Below are positions 15,514-23,558 of a stretch of DNA of 64,000 nt, one piece after another. Position numbers and translations under genes: made by a program. Source of the stretch: Ralstonia sp. UBA689 (GTDB taxonomy: Bacteria > Pseudomonadota > Gammaproteobacteria > Burkholderiales > Burkholderiaceae); contig NZ_DBMV01000008.1 of the NCBI RefSeq assembly GCF_002298975.1, positions 1 to 64,000 of the forward strand, written 5' to 3'. Below the pieces are notes generated by a model, which searched no databases, was not told the DNA's origin, and saw only the letters and a list, made by a program, of their open reading frames with translations. Numbering within the stretch: position 1 is the first letter of the stretch; each line of letters starts with the position of its first letter.

Positions 15514-15921
15514 CTTTCGCGTAAACCCGCGTTTTCGATCAATGACTTACGGAAGAGGCTTGTAAGCAATGCGTGCCGTGGGTTCACTGACGTCTTTTCA
15601 GCCGCAGAACGCGAAAAAGGCACTGAGTGTTGAAGAGGCTTTTGGTCATCCGGCGGACCTGCGCCGCCACCCGCCGCTGTTTGGGTGTACTGCCCAATAC
15701 CACCAATACCGTTCACGCCGGTTGTGATGCCAGTATCGAAGGAACGCCCCCTACCGATGCTGCGTTGTGTTGCTGGATTGCTGGCTCGACGGCCCTGACA
15801 GGCGAGGGCGACGGAAGGCTTCTCAACGTGGCGGGCGGCAGATCAAGTTGATCTTCCAAAACGCATTTAGGTAGGAGGCTGCAAATGCAAACATGCCGGC
15901 CGCTTTGTCACTCAACAAACT

Positions 15922-15927
15922 TATAAT
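15922..15927 (+). promoter_or_regulatory. Candidate -10 box (TATAAT) for the DUF2242 lipoprotein gene
   Basis: A perfect TATAAT stands 122 bp upstream of the lipoprotein start in a GC-rich setting where such a match is uncommon. No good TTGACA-like -35 is placed 16-18 bp upstream, so it is a partial promoter call. Confidence 0.35.
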
Positions 15928-16048
15928 GACGCCCGGCCGAGCAGGCCCGAGCCGCCGCATCCGGTTGGGCACGCACAAGACTTGCCCCGCACATGCGATT
16001 GGCTCGTCCGGCAACACACTGCCCGGCCAAGCCCTTTTTCCCGACACC

Positions 16049-16879
16049 ATGCTCAACCGCTTCCGTCAGCTATCCGTCTCATGCGCAGCCGCAATCCTTC
16101 TGTCGGCGTGCGGCTTGGGTTCGACACCCACGCCGCTCTACCAGCAGGAGCAGTTTGACGCGACGGCCAGCCCCTACGCGCGCACGTTCCACGCCAAGTC
16201 TGAGGCAACGTGCGAGGCCGCACGCCGCGCACTGCTGAGCCAGGGGTATGTGTCAAGCTCGCCGCGCGCAGACACGATCGACGGCAGCAAGAATTTCCAG
16301 CCGAGCAATGATTCGCACGTGGTGATCGCCTTCCATGTGGTCTGTGCCGATGCCAATGCAGACGGCACGTCGAGCACGGCCTATGTGAACGCGGTGCAAG
16401 ACCGCTACTCGCTCAAGAAGACGAGCACGTCGGCCAGCGTGGGCTTGAGCGTGCTGGGTTCGCTGTCGCTGCCGATCGGCTCGGGTGACGATTCGATGGT
16501 GAAGGTGGCGAGCGAGACGATTCCGGCAGGCGTGTTTTACGAGCGCTATTTCAATCTGGTGGAGCACTTCCTGAAGGTGGACCCGGTGCGGCGCGACCGC
16601 GCCACCGTCAAGGCCGCAGAGAAGGAACACGTGGCGCCGCTGCCCGAGCCCGCACCCACGCAGCAGGGCGAGCCGATGAAGATGACGACGCCCGTGGTGC
16701 CGACACCGCCCGCGCCGCCTGTGGCGGTGGAACCGCCCACGGTGGTGCCTGCGTCGGCTCCGGTTGCTGTCCCGGCCTCGGCCCCGTTAGCACCAGCACC
16801 TGCTGCGGCACCTGCATCCGCGCCTGCAGCCACGTCGCCCGCACCGTCGCCTACGCCTGAAAAGCTGCCACCAAGTTAA
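16049..16879 (+). CDS. DUF2242 family lipoprotein
   Basis: A 276-residue lipoprotein. The start at 16049 gives a signal peptide MLNRFRQLSVSCAAAILLSACG with lipobox LLSAC, hence membrane attachment; an upstream extension of the frame has no signal-like sequence. The globular part (residues ~30-190), with CEAARRALLSQGYVSSS and the later VKVASETIPAGVFYERYFNLVEHFL, is what I recognise as DUF2242, a family confined mostly to beta- and gammaproteobacteria and of unknown function. The last ~75 residues are a Pro/Ala-rich tail (PASAPVAVPASAPLAPAP), likely an extended linker across the periplasm or peptidoglycan. Confidence 0.82.
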   Translation: MLNRFRQLSVSCAAAILLSACGLGSTPTPLYQQEQFDATASPYARTFHAKSEATCEAARRALLSQGYVSSSPRADTIDGSKNFQPSNDSHVVIAFHVVCADANADGTSSTAYVNAVQDRYSLKKTSTSASVGLSVLGSLSLPIGSGDDSMVKVASETIPAGVFYERYFNLVEHFLKVDPVRRDRATVKAAEKEHVAPLPEPAPTQQGEPMKMTTPVVPTPPAPPVAVEPPTVVPASAPVAVPASAPLAPAPAAAPASAPAATSPAPSPTPEKLPPS

Positions 16880-16977
16880 ATATGCAGTTGGACGGCTGTG
16901 CGCTTTCTTGCTGCACAGCTTTGATGGACGGTCCGCACGACGTCTACCTTTTGAAGTAAAGGTTGGAGAATAAAAAG

Positions 16978-17754
16978 ATGGACACGTCCGAGCTGTTTTA
17001 TCACGCCACAATGCAGGCAATGGAGTTACGCCGCATCCACAACGGGCAACGCCTGTGGGATGCGACTGGCGGTGTCGTGCAGCATGGCCTGCTGACCGGC
17101 TACTACCTTGGTGATCGTGCAACCTGGCGGACCGCAGACAATGGGGCCAAGCTGCTGGGCCTCTATGAGCAAGAGGTTTGCGATCTGATTGCCCGCATCA
17201 AGGGCAACCGCAGCACGCTGGTAGATCTTGGCGCTGCCGACGGTTTTTACGGCGTGGGCCTGATTGCGACAAACCACTTCCAGCAATCGTATTGCTACGA
17301 GGTGGTGCCCGAGAGCCGGGAGAACCTAAAGCAGATTGCCGAGCAAGCTGGCGTTGGTGATCGTGTCCATATCTTCGGTGAGGCGACGAGCAACTTTACG
17401 GCTGAACTGACGGCGGCGGGCGTTCAGTTTTCCGATGCCGTCGTGCTTTGCGACATTGAGGGATATGAATTCCAGGTGCTGACCCGCAACTGCCTGGCAG
17501 ACATGAAGGATGCCCACATCATCATTGAGGTGCACGACTTCTGCGTTGTTGATGGCTCGGGGCCGCAGCAACTGCGTGAATTGATTGAGCGTGCGGGCGA
17601 GTTCTTCCATATCCATGAATACAAGGCCGGTGCGCGCGATCTGTCCAGCATCCCGCTCATTGCAGACCACTGGAACGACAACGACCGTTGGCTGCTGTGC
17701 TCAGAAGGCCGTGCAAAGCTGATGAGCTGGCTGCACTTCGAGCCCAAGGGCTAA
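16978..17754 (+). CDS. FkbM-like SAM-dependent methyltransferase
   Basis: A 258-residue Rossmann-fold methyltransferase. Motif I is TLVDLGAADGFYGVGLI; the acidic beta2 end is CYEVVPES; CDIEGYEFQVL corresponds to the FkbM D-x-E-G segment, and IIEVHDF follows. The ATG at 16978 has GGAG nine bases upstream; a TTG five codons earlier is in frame but less likely. It is a distant relative of the methyltransferase at 410-1228. Its substrate is unknown. The stop codon lies only a few bases before the decayed insertion sequence, so the element inserted immediately behind this gene; the coding sequence looks complete. Confidence 0.8.
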   Translation: MDTSELFYHATMQAMELRRIHNGQRLWDATGGVVQHGLLTGYYLGDRATWRTADNGAKLLGLYEQEVCDLIARIKGNRSTLVDLGAADGFYGVGLIATNHFQQSYCYEVVPESRENLKQIAEQAGVGDRVHIFGEATSNFTAELTAAGVQFSDAVVLCDIEGYEFQVLTRNCLADMKDAHIIIEVHDFCVVDGSGPQQLRELIERAGEFFHIHEYKAGARDLSSIPLIADHWNDNDRWLLCSEGRAKLMSWLHFEPKG

Positions 17755-17756
17755 GA

Positions 17757-18340
17757 AGCTGTTGCGAAATTACCCATAGGGCCTGTTGACTTCTTCGGGC
17801 GGGTTTTGACTTCCTGTCTTGTTTTGCCTGACAGGAAGCGATACCCAGAGAACTGATAGACGACGAACTGTAGTCACTCATCGAACCGTTGCTGCCAGCA
17901 CGAGCGCCGCGCAGCCGCCGATATGCGGGGCGCAAGCCGACGCCGGACCGCGCGGTGTTGACAGGCATCGTGTTTGTGCTGCGCTCAGGCATCGCCTGGA
18001 ATCTGCTACCGCAAGAGATGAGCTGCGGCTCGGGCACTGCTTGCTGGCGACGACTGGTTGCGTGGCAAGAGGCTGGCGTCTGCCAACGCATGCACGAGAC
18101 ACTGCTTGCGGAATTGCGCCGTCGCGGCCAACTCAACATGGCGCGCGCCATTGTCGACAGTTCTTCGGTTCGCGCCATGTTGGCGGGAAAAAAACTGGCC
18201 CGAACCCAACGGACCGGCGCGAATCGCAACGACATCACGCAGCTCGATGCGCTGGTCGAGGCGATTTCCCCCATTCGCGGAAAGCGCGGACGTCCCCTCT
18301 TTCAATTCCGCAAACAGGTTTCGTTTCATCGCTCACTCCT
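17757..18340 (+). mobile_element. Remnant of an IS5-family (IS427-group-like) insertion sequence
   Basis: The segment from GAAGCTGTTGCGAAATTACC (17757) to about 18340 carries only a damaged transposase (listed separately). I could not find a matching right-end inverted repeat or a target duplication, so the right end is probably deleted and the right boundary is approximate. The element lies between a methyltransferase gene and an AraC regulator gene and is not expected to be mobile. Confidence 0.75.
17841..18330 (+). pseudogene. Inactivated IS5-family transposase
   Basis: The frame opens IPRELIDDEL, then an in-frame TAG at 17871-17873 replaces the usual Trp codon of DDELW; it continues SLIEPLLPARAP, RRYAGRKPTPDRAVLTGIVF, GIAWNLLPQEM and IVDSSSVRAM, all typical of the IS427 group. 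Near 18190-18215 the sequence jumps: one frame begins the conserved GGKKTGPNPTDR while the other resumes at TGANRNDITQLDALVEA, so an internal deletion with frame change removed about 20-30 codons including part of the catalytic region. It then ends soon after RGKRGRPL. There are thus three lesions: nonsense codon, internal deletion/frameshift and C-terminal truncation. Confidence 0.85.
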
Positions 18341-18441
18341 TGCGCTGATTTCCTGCGTCGATTCCACGGCCGTGACCGAGATGCTACGCGCACCAAACAG
18401 CCAATCAGCCAATCAGCCAGCCAGCGGCGCATGGCGCGCCA

Positions 18442-19275
18442 TCAATCTCCATCCCACGCGTCACCCGCCCCGCCCCCAAGTTGCCGGGTGCGGGCGAACA
18501 CCCCAGGCGTGACCTGGAAGCGCGCCTGAAACACGGCAATGAAGGCTGACACCGACGCATAGCCCAGCCGTTCGGCCACCAGGCCTACGGCCGTGCCGGC
18601 TTCCAGCAAAGGCAGCGCTGCGAGCAGGCGCAACCCCTGCCGCCATTCAATGAATGACAACCCGGTGTCATGCCGGAACAGGCGCGAAAGCGTGCGGCGG
18701 GTGGCGCCCACCTGCTGGCCCCAATCGTCCAGACTGCGCGGGTCGCCAGGGTCTGCGTGCAAGGCGCGGGCGATCTTGTGCAGGCGGGCATCGCGCGGCA
18801 TCGGCACCGAGAGGGGCGCGGCGCGCAGGCGCCGGATGCGGTCGACGATCAGGCACACCAGGGCGCCGTCGGGGCCGCTCATGTCGTAGTTGACCGGTAG
18901 CTCGGCGGTTGCGGCCACCAGCTCGCGCAGCAGCGGTGTCACGCACAACATGTCGCCCGCGCGCGGGGCATGGGCGCCAAACGCGGCCGGGTCGAGATAC
19001 AGGCTGTGGAAAGCAACGCACTCCCGCGTGGAGACCGCGTGCGGCATGTCGGGCGGAATCCACATGGCGTAGTGCGGCGGCAGCAGGTGGCGGCCCAGCG
19101 GGGTATCGATCTCGATCACGCCGGCGGTGGCGTAGGTGAACTGTGCCCAGGGGTGGCTGTGCGCCTCCACCCAACCGTTGCCCGGAATCTCGAAGGCCCG
19201 CACAAACAACGGCCGCGGCAGCACGGCCATGGGCGGCACTACGTAGACGTTGCGGGCTTGTCCTGCGAGCAGCAT
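18442..19275 (-). CDS. AraC-family regulator with N-terminal cupin domain
   Basis: A 277-residue regulator. The N-terminal half is an AraC_binding-type cupin: AHSHPWAQFTYATAGVIEID with the paired histidines, then HYAMWIPPDMPHAVS. The C-terminal half is a double helix-turn-helix: SLDDWGQQVGATRRTLSRLF and VGLVAERLGYASVSAFIAVF followed by VTPGVFA. This layout matches the single-cupin AraC proteins that usually control an adjacent transporter or enzyme gene. The divergent neighbour is panB, 85 bp away, but a pantothenate link is not established; AraC regulators of this subgroup more often control efflux genes. The far neighbour is the dead insertion element. Confidence 0.88.
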   Translation of the reverse strand: MLLAGQARNVYVVPPMAVLPRPLFVRAFEIPGNGWVEAHSHPWAQFTYATAGVIEIDTPLGRHLLPPHYAMWIPPDMPHAVSTRECVAFHSLYLDPAAFGAHAPRAGDMLCVTPLLRELVAATAELPVNYDMSGPDGALVCLIVDRIRRLRAAPLSVPMPRDARLHKIARALHADPGDPRSLDDWGQQVGATRRTLSRLFRHDTGLSFIEWRQGLRLLAALPLLEAGTAVGLVAERLGYASVSAFIAVFQARFQVTPGVFARTRQLGGGAGDAWDGD

Positions 19276-19359
19276 AAGGCGTCCTCCGCGCGCAATCGCG
19301 CGTGCGGCGCGGATGATACCGTGGCGCCTCCTTCACTGGTCACCAATCGTTCCCATTCC

Positions 19360-20202
19360 ATGAGCACGCACGCCTCCGTCACCCGCCACACCGTCACCGC
19401 CCTGCGCACGCGCAAAGGTGCGGGCAGCCTGGTCTCGCTCACTGCCTACTCCACCCCCATGGCCCGCCTGGTCGACGCGCATGCCGATGTGATCATCGTC
19501 GGCGATTCACTGGGCATGGTCGTGTACGGCATGCCGAGCACGCTGGGTGTGACGCTGGACATGATGATTGCGCATGGGGCGGCGGTGGTGCGCGGGGCGG
19601 CACAGGCCTGCGTGGTGGTCGACTTGCCGTTTGGGACGTATCAGGAATCGCCCGCGCAGGCGTTCCGCAACGCGGCGCGCCTGCTGAGCGAGACCGGCGC
19701 GCAGGCGGTCAAGCTGGAAGGCGGCGTGGAGATGGCCGACACCATCCGCTTCCTGACCGAGCGCGGTGTGCCGGTCATGGCTCACATCGGGCTGATGCCG
19801 CAGCAGGCCAACGCCACGGGCGGCTTCAAGGCGCAAGGGCTGGAGGCACGCTCGGCCGCGCGCATCTTCGAAGCCGCGCAGGCGGTGGAACAGGCCGGCG
19901 CGTTCTCGGTCGTTATCGAAGGCACCGCCGAGGCCTTGGCGCGGCACATCACGGAAACGCTCACGATCCCGACCATCGGCATCGGCGCCTCCGCCGCGTG
20001 CGACGGCCAGGTGCTGGTGACCGAAGACATGGTGGGCGGCTTCGACGCTTACACGCCGCGCTTCGTCAAACGTTATGCCGACATCAACGCCGTCATGCGC
20101 GAGGCCGTTGCGCAGTACGCCGACGAAGTGCGGCGGGGCACCTTCCCGCAGGCGCAGCACTGTTTCGGGTATGGCAAGCCGCTGCAGTTGACGGCGGCCT
20201 GA
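19360..20202 (+). CDS. panB: 3-methyl-2-oxobutanoate hydroxymethyltransferase (PanB)
   Basis: A 280-residue enzyme, full length for PanB. It transfers a hydroxymethyl group from methylene-tetrahydrofolate to alpha-ketoisovalerate, giving ketopantoate, the first committed step of pantothenate and CoA synthesis, in the cytoplasm. Recognisable segments: SLTAYSTPMARLVD, the metal-site IIVGDSLGMVVYG, the substrate loop DLPFGTYQESP, VKLEGG, PVMAHIGLMPQQ and TIGIGASAACDGQVLVTEDM. The initiation codon at 19360 lacks an obvious Shine-Dalgarno. panC is not adjacent. Because Burkholderiaceae often have two PanB-type genes, this could be a second copy; the sequence alone does not tell. Confidence 0.92.
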   Translation: MSTHASVTRHTVTALRTRKGAGSLVSLTAYSTPMARLVDAHADVIIVGDSLGMVVYGMPSTLGVTLDMMIAHGAAVVRGAAQACVVVDLPFGTYQESPAQAFRNAARLLSETGAQAVKLEGGVEMADTIRFLTERGVPVMAHIGLMPQQANATGGFKAQGLEARSAARIFEAAQAVEQAGAFSVVIEGTAEALARHITETLTIPTIGIGASAACDGQVLVTEDMVGGFDAYTPRFVKRYADINAVMREAVAQYADEVRRGTFPQAQHCFGYGKPLQLTAA

Positions 20203-20426
20203 TGCGCGTCTGACGGCCACGGAATATCGCTTAGGCAGCAAGCGCCGCTGAATAGGCCAGTTCCAAGCCCAATAACGAAGATCGCCTTGATACTTGCCTT
20301 GTCAGCAAGTACGGCGCCTTGCACGCATGCGGCGCGGCGCCCACACAACCTTCTGATCGACTTTGCGGTACGCCCAGAACCGAGGAAAATTGCGCTCCAC
20401 CCCGGCTCGCCATCCTCTGGTTAGGT

Positions 20427-21950
20427 ATGACAGAAACCAATCCCTCGGAGACCGCACGACATGCCCTAAGGCTGTTGGCCTCACGCAGACAGGCTCCCAC
20501 GCCTGACAACTTTGCCGCGATCTACCACGAGATCGCCGGAAGTAAGCCGAACGAGGATGCCCAGGACGCTTTCACCGCCAGCTTTTCAGGAACGGAGTTT
20601 CTGGACCGGCAAGAGGCGAGCCGGATGTCGCAATGGATTCAAGACGGCAAGTGGGACAAGCTCTTTGGGGCACTGCGCCTGGCTCAGAACCGCGTCAGGC
20701 AATCGAACGCTTACGCCTTCGCAGACGACGATGGCGCGGAACGTTCGGAGCGAATGGCCCTGGTGCGGGAGTTGCGCGAACAGCTCGCACGCATGATCGA
20801 GTGCTGCCTGCCGGCCCTGGGCGAGGACGACTCCACAATCGGGCCCGCTGCAAGGGCGCTCATCCATGCCTGCCGTTCGGAGTCTGAAACCCTCGCACAT
20901 CTGAATGCAACGCTATCGACGTTCAACCATCGGCTGCGACTCGCGGCAGAAGACCAAAACGAGATTCGCAGATCGCTGCTGAGCCTGCTGCAGCTTGTCT
21001 TTGAAAACATCGGCGAGCTGTCACTGGACGACCACTGGCTGCGCGGCCAGATCGAGGCCTTGATGAAGGCCAGCGAATCTCCGGTGAGCCTGCGCCGGCT
21101 TGACGACGTGCGACGCCGCCTCAAAGAAGTGATCCACAAGCAGGGGTCACTGAAGGCGAAGTCGATCGAGGCGCAGGAAGAAATGAAGCGGCTCCTGGCG
21201 TCTTTCATGGAGCGGCTGTCCGCGGCGGCGGAAACCTCGGGCGAACTCCACCTCCAGATGGAAGCGTGCGCCAAGAAGATCGAGTCGGCCAAGACGATCT
21301 CCGAGATTGCACCGGCAATTCAGGATGCGCTATCGGCCACCCGATGGATGTCGTTGGAGGCCGCCCGAAATCGCGACGAACTCTCGGCAATGAAGCGCAA
21401 GGCTGAAGAAACTTCTACCGAGGTCGCGAGGCTTCGCAAGGCGCTCGACATGGCGTCGGCTTCGGCGCGTCATGACCTCCTGACTGGCGCGCTGAACCGC
21501 AAAGGCCTGGAGGAGGCCTTGGAGCGAGAAGTCGCCCGCGCGGCACATCAACATTCCGCGCTTTCCATCGCTTTCCTGGACATCGACAACTTCAAGTCGA
21601 TCAACGATGTTCATGGGCACAGCTTCGGTGACGATGCACTTTCACATCTGGCCCAGGTCGCGCGCGAATCCATGCGCCCGCAAGACACGCTCGCGCGCTT
21701 TGGCGGCGAGGAATTCGTGATCCTGATGCCCGACACGTGCCTGGAAGATGGAGTACAGGTAATCGTCCGGCTTCAGCGCGCGCTCACGCAGCGTTTCTTT
21801 GCGGCCGGCGATACCCGGCTCTTTATTACGTTTTCTGCCGGCGTGGCAGAACTTGGCAAAGATGAAGCGCCAATGGCCGCGATCCAGCGAGCGGATCGCG
21901 GCATGTATCAAGCCAAGCGGACCGGAAAGAACAAGGTCGTCGGTGCATGA
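20427..21950 (+). CDS. Diguanylate cyclase (GGDEF domain) with long helical N-terminal sensor
   Basis: A 507-residue protein that should synthesise cyclic di-GMP. The C-terminal ~170 residues are a GGDEF domain: DLLTGALNRKGLEEAL, AFLDIDNFKSINDVHGH, and the active-site variant FGGEEF, which is catalytically competent. An RxxD inhibitory site (RPQD) precedes the GGEEF by five residues, so product feedback is expected. The N-terminal ~330 residues have no membrane segment and are mostly charged helices or coiled coil (EEMKRLLASFMERLSAAAET), similar to other soluble proteobacterial cyclases; the signal sensed is unknown. The start at 20427 has only a weak TTAGG upstream. It is a single gene, not in an obvious operon. 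Confidence 0.9.
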   Translation: MTETNPSETARHALRLLASRRQAPTPDNFAAIYHEIAGSKPNEDAQDAFTASFSGTEFLDRQEASRMSQWIQDGKWDKLFGALRLAQNRVRQSNAYAFADDDGAERSERMALVRELREQLARMIECCLPALGEDDSTIGPAARALIHACRSESETLAHLNATLSTFNHRLRLAAEDQNEIRRSLLSLLQLVFENIGELSLDDHWLRGQIEALMKASESPVSLRRLDDVRRRLKEVIHKQGSLKAKSIEAQEEMKRLLASFMERLSAAAETSGELHLQMEACAKKIESAKTISEIAPAIQDALSATRWMSLEAARNRDELSAMKRKAEETSTEVARLRKALDMASASARHDLLTGALNRKGLEEALEREVARAAHQHSALSIAFLDIDNFKSINDVHGHSFGDDALSHLAQVARESMRPQDTLARFGGEEFVILMPDTCLEDGVQVIVRLQRALTQRFFAAGDTRLFITFSAGVAELGKDEAPMAAIQRADRGMYQAKRTGKNKVVGA

Positions 21951-22080
21951 TGCGTTGTGGGTCGGTGGCCAACGCGCCGCGTTCGACCCCTTCGCGGCTT
22001 GGGCGGGAGCCGTCCGATCTCACGATTCGGCGGCCGGATATCATGCGAAGATCCCAGGTCGCTTCCAGTCGCCAACCATC

Positions 22081-22779
22081 ATGAACATCAATCCTGACGG
22101 CTCTCAGAGCCGCGCCATCCGAGCCCTCACCGCCCTTGAAGGTCGCGTGCTGGGCGTCTTGGTCGAGAAGCAGAAAACGGTGCCGGATACCTACCCGTTG
22201 TCGCTCAATGCGCTGGCTTCCGGCTGCAACCAGAAAACCGCACGTTCTCCGGTGATGGCCGTTACCGAAGCCGAGATTCTGGCTGCCATCGACGGACTGA
22301 AATCGTTGAGCCTGGTCATGGAAGGCAGCAGCAGCCGGGTGACACGCTTCGAGCACAACATGAATCGTGTGTTCGGCATCCCGAGTCAATCCATCGCGTT
22401 GCTCACCACCCTGCTCCTGCGCGGCCCGCAGACGGCCGCCGAGTTGCGACTGAACGCGGCAAGGCTGCACGCCTTTGCTGATATCTCATCGGTGGAAGCG
22501 TTTCTGGACGAGCTCGCCGCGAACAATCCGCCGTACGTCGTGAAGCTGCCACGAATGGCGGGGGAGCGTGAAAGCCGCTGGATGCATTTGTTGTGCGGTG
22601 AAATCACGCCGACCGAAATGCCGCAACGCGGGGGTGTCGACGAGGCCATCGCCCCCTCAGAGTTCGAAATGCTGAAAGCTGAACACAGGCAATTGGCTGA
22701 CAAGGTGACTAGACTTCAGGTGCTTGTCGAAAAGATGGCAGGCGAACTGGGTATCTCCATCGACACGACGATGCAGTAG
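22081..22779 (+). CDS. YceH family protein (DUF480)
   Basis: A 232-residue protein of the YceH/DUF480 family: two tandem winged-helix domains followed by a short coiled coil. Diagnostic sequence is ALEGRVLGVLVEKQKTVPDTYPLSLNALASGCNQKT (the conserved EKQ...PD.YP...L...CNQK block) and later LLTTLLLRGPQTAAELR. The last ~40 residues (EMLKAEHRQLADKVTRLQVLVEKMAGEL) form a coiled coil. The family is conserved but functionally undefined; winged helices suggest nucleic-acid or partner-protein binding. The ATG at 22081 matches the family N terminus; the frame extends upstream through non-homologous sequence. Confidence 0.9.
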   Translation: MNINPDGSQSRAIRALTALEGRVLGVLVEKQKTVPDTYPLSLNALASGCNQKTARSPVMAVTEAEILAAIDGLKSLSLVMEGSSSRVTRFEHNMNRVFGIPSQSIALLTTLLLRGPQTAAELRLNAARLHAFADISSVEAFLDELAANNPPYVVKLPRMAGERESRWMHLLCGEITPTEMPQRGGVDEAIAPSEFEMLKAEHRQLADKVTRLQVLVEKMAGELGISIDTTMQ

Positions 22780-22856
22780 CCGCACGCGGCCACGCCGGTT
22801 TGGGAGACAGCCTCATCATCAACAGAGCATGAAAAAGCGCGTCTGATGCGCACCCT

Positions 22857-23432
22857 ATGACCATGCAGATTCCCTCGATCGTTCCGGCGAAAACCGCTCT
22901 ATTGGTCATGCATTATCAGACCGACATCCTGGAGTTGTTTCCATCAGTCGCGCCGACGTTGCTCTCCAATACACGCAAGCTGTGTGACGCTGCGCGGGCC
23001 GCGGGCGTCAGCGTCTATTTCGCCAAGATCCACTTCAGCCCCAGCTATCCGGAGGTCAGTCCGTTGAACAAGAACGGGCAGGGAATGAAACAGCTTGGTC
23101 TTTTCGTGAACGACAGGATCTCGCCGGAGCTCGGCCGGCAGGCCAATGAGCCGCTGATCATCGCGCATCGTGCCAGCGTGTTCTTTGGCACCGACCTGCA
23201 GGTGCGGCTTTCCGCCCAGGGCGTCGATACCTTGCTCATGGTTGGCATTGCGTCGACCGGTGTGATGCTGTCGTCGGTCGCACACGCGAGCGATGCGGAC
23301 TTCCGCTTGTTCACAGTCAAGGATTGCTGCTACGACCCGGATCAGGTCGTGCATGAGCATCTTTTTTCAACGGCGTTCGATTCGCGCACAACGGTGCTGT
23401 CGCTCGCGGAGGCGTTGCGGTTGCTTGGCTAG
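22857..23432 (+). CDS. Isochorismatase-like hydrolase lacking the catalytic cysteine
   Basis: A 191-residue isochorismatase/cysteine-hydrolase fold protein. The Asp of the catalytic triad is in ALLVMHYQTDI, and the conserved turn LLMVGIASTGVMLSSVAHASD aligns with GxxTxxC, but the cysteine position is Val (STGVM). A subgroup of annotated isochorismatase-domain proteins shares this T-S/T-G-V variant, so it may have lost hydrolase activity or use another mechanism. Two possible starts (22857 and the ATG two codons later) are equally likely. No operon partner; it follows the YceH gene by 77 bp. Substrate unknown. Confidence 0.82.
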   Translation: MTMQIPSIVPAKTALLVMHYQTDILELFPSVAPTLLSNTRKLCDAARAAGVSVYFAKIHFSPSYPEVSPLNKNGQGMKQLGLFVNDRISPELGRQANEPLIIAHRASVFFGTDLQVRLSAQGVDTLLMVGIASTGVMLSSVAHASDADFRLFTVKDCCYDPDQVVHEHLFSTAFDSRTTVLSLAEALRLLG

Positions 23433-23558
23433 CGTTTGGCGGCATTTCCCGGCAATGCGATCGTTTGGGGAGCGAGGCAATCGTTGCACCACGCGCTGTG
23501 CGGCTGGCCAAACCCTTGAAGAAATTCGGAAACCGGATTGCCAACCGAGCACAACTAC

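Larger units (their letters stand above)
15312..16048. other. Long intergenic region with a terminator-like hairpin and a TATAAT box
   Basis: No gene supported. It holds a hairpin at 15497-15513 and a consensus -10 box at 15922-15927 (both listed). A 13-codon frame (15885-15926) starts with ATG after TAGGAGG, a good ribosome site, and could be a leader peptide of the following lipoprotein gene. The middle part (15530-15800) carries no feature I recognise. Confidence 0.4.

Noticed and set aside
15342..15851. Short frames in the region upstream of the protease and DUF2242 genes
   Set aside because: No ribosome sites, no family resemblance and a hairpin runs through one of them.
19360..20202. 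A panB-panC pantothenate operon
   Set aside because: No panC-like gene follows; the next gene is a diguanylate cyclase more than 200 bp away.
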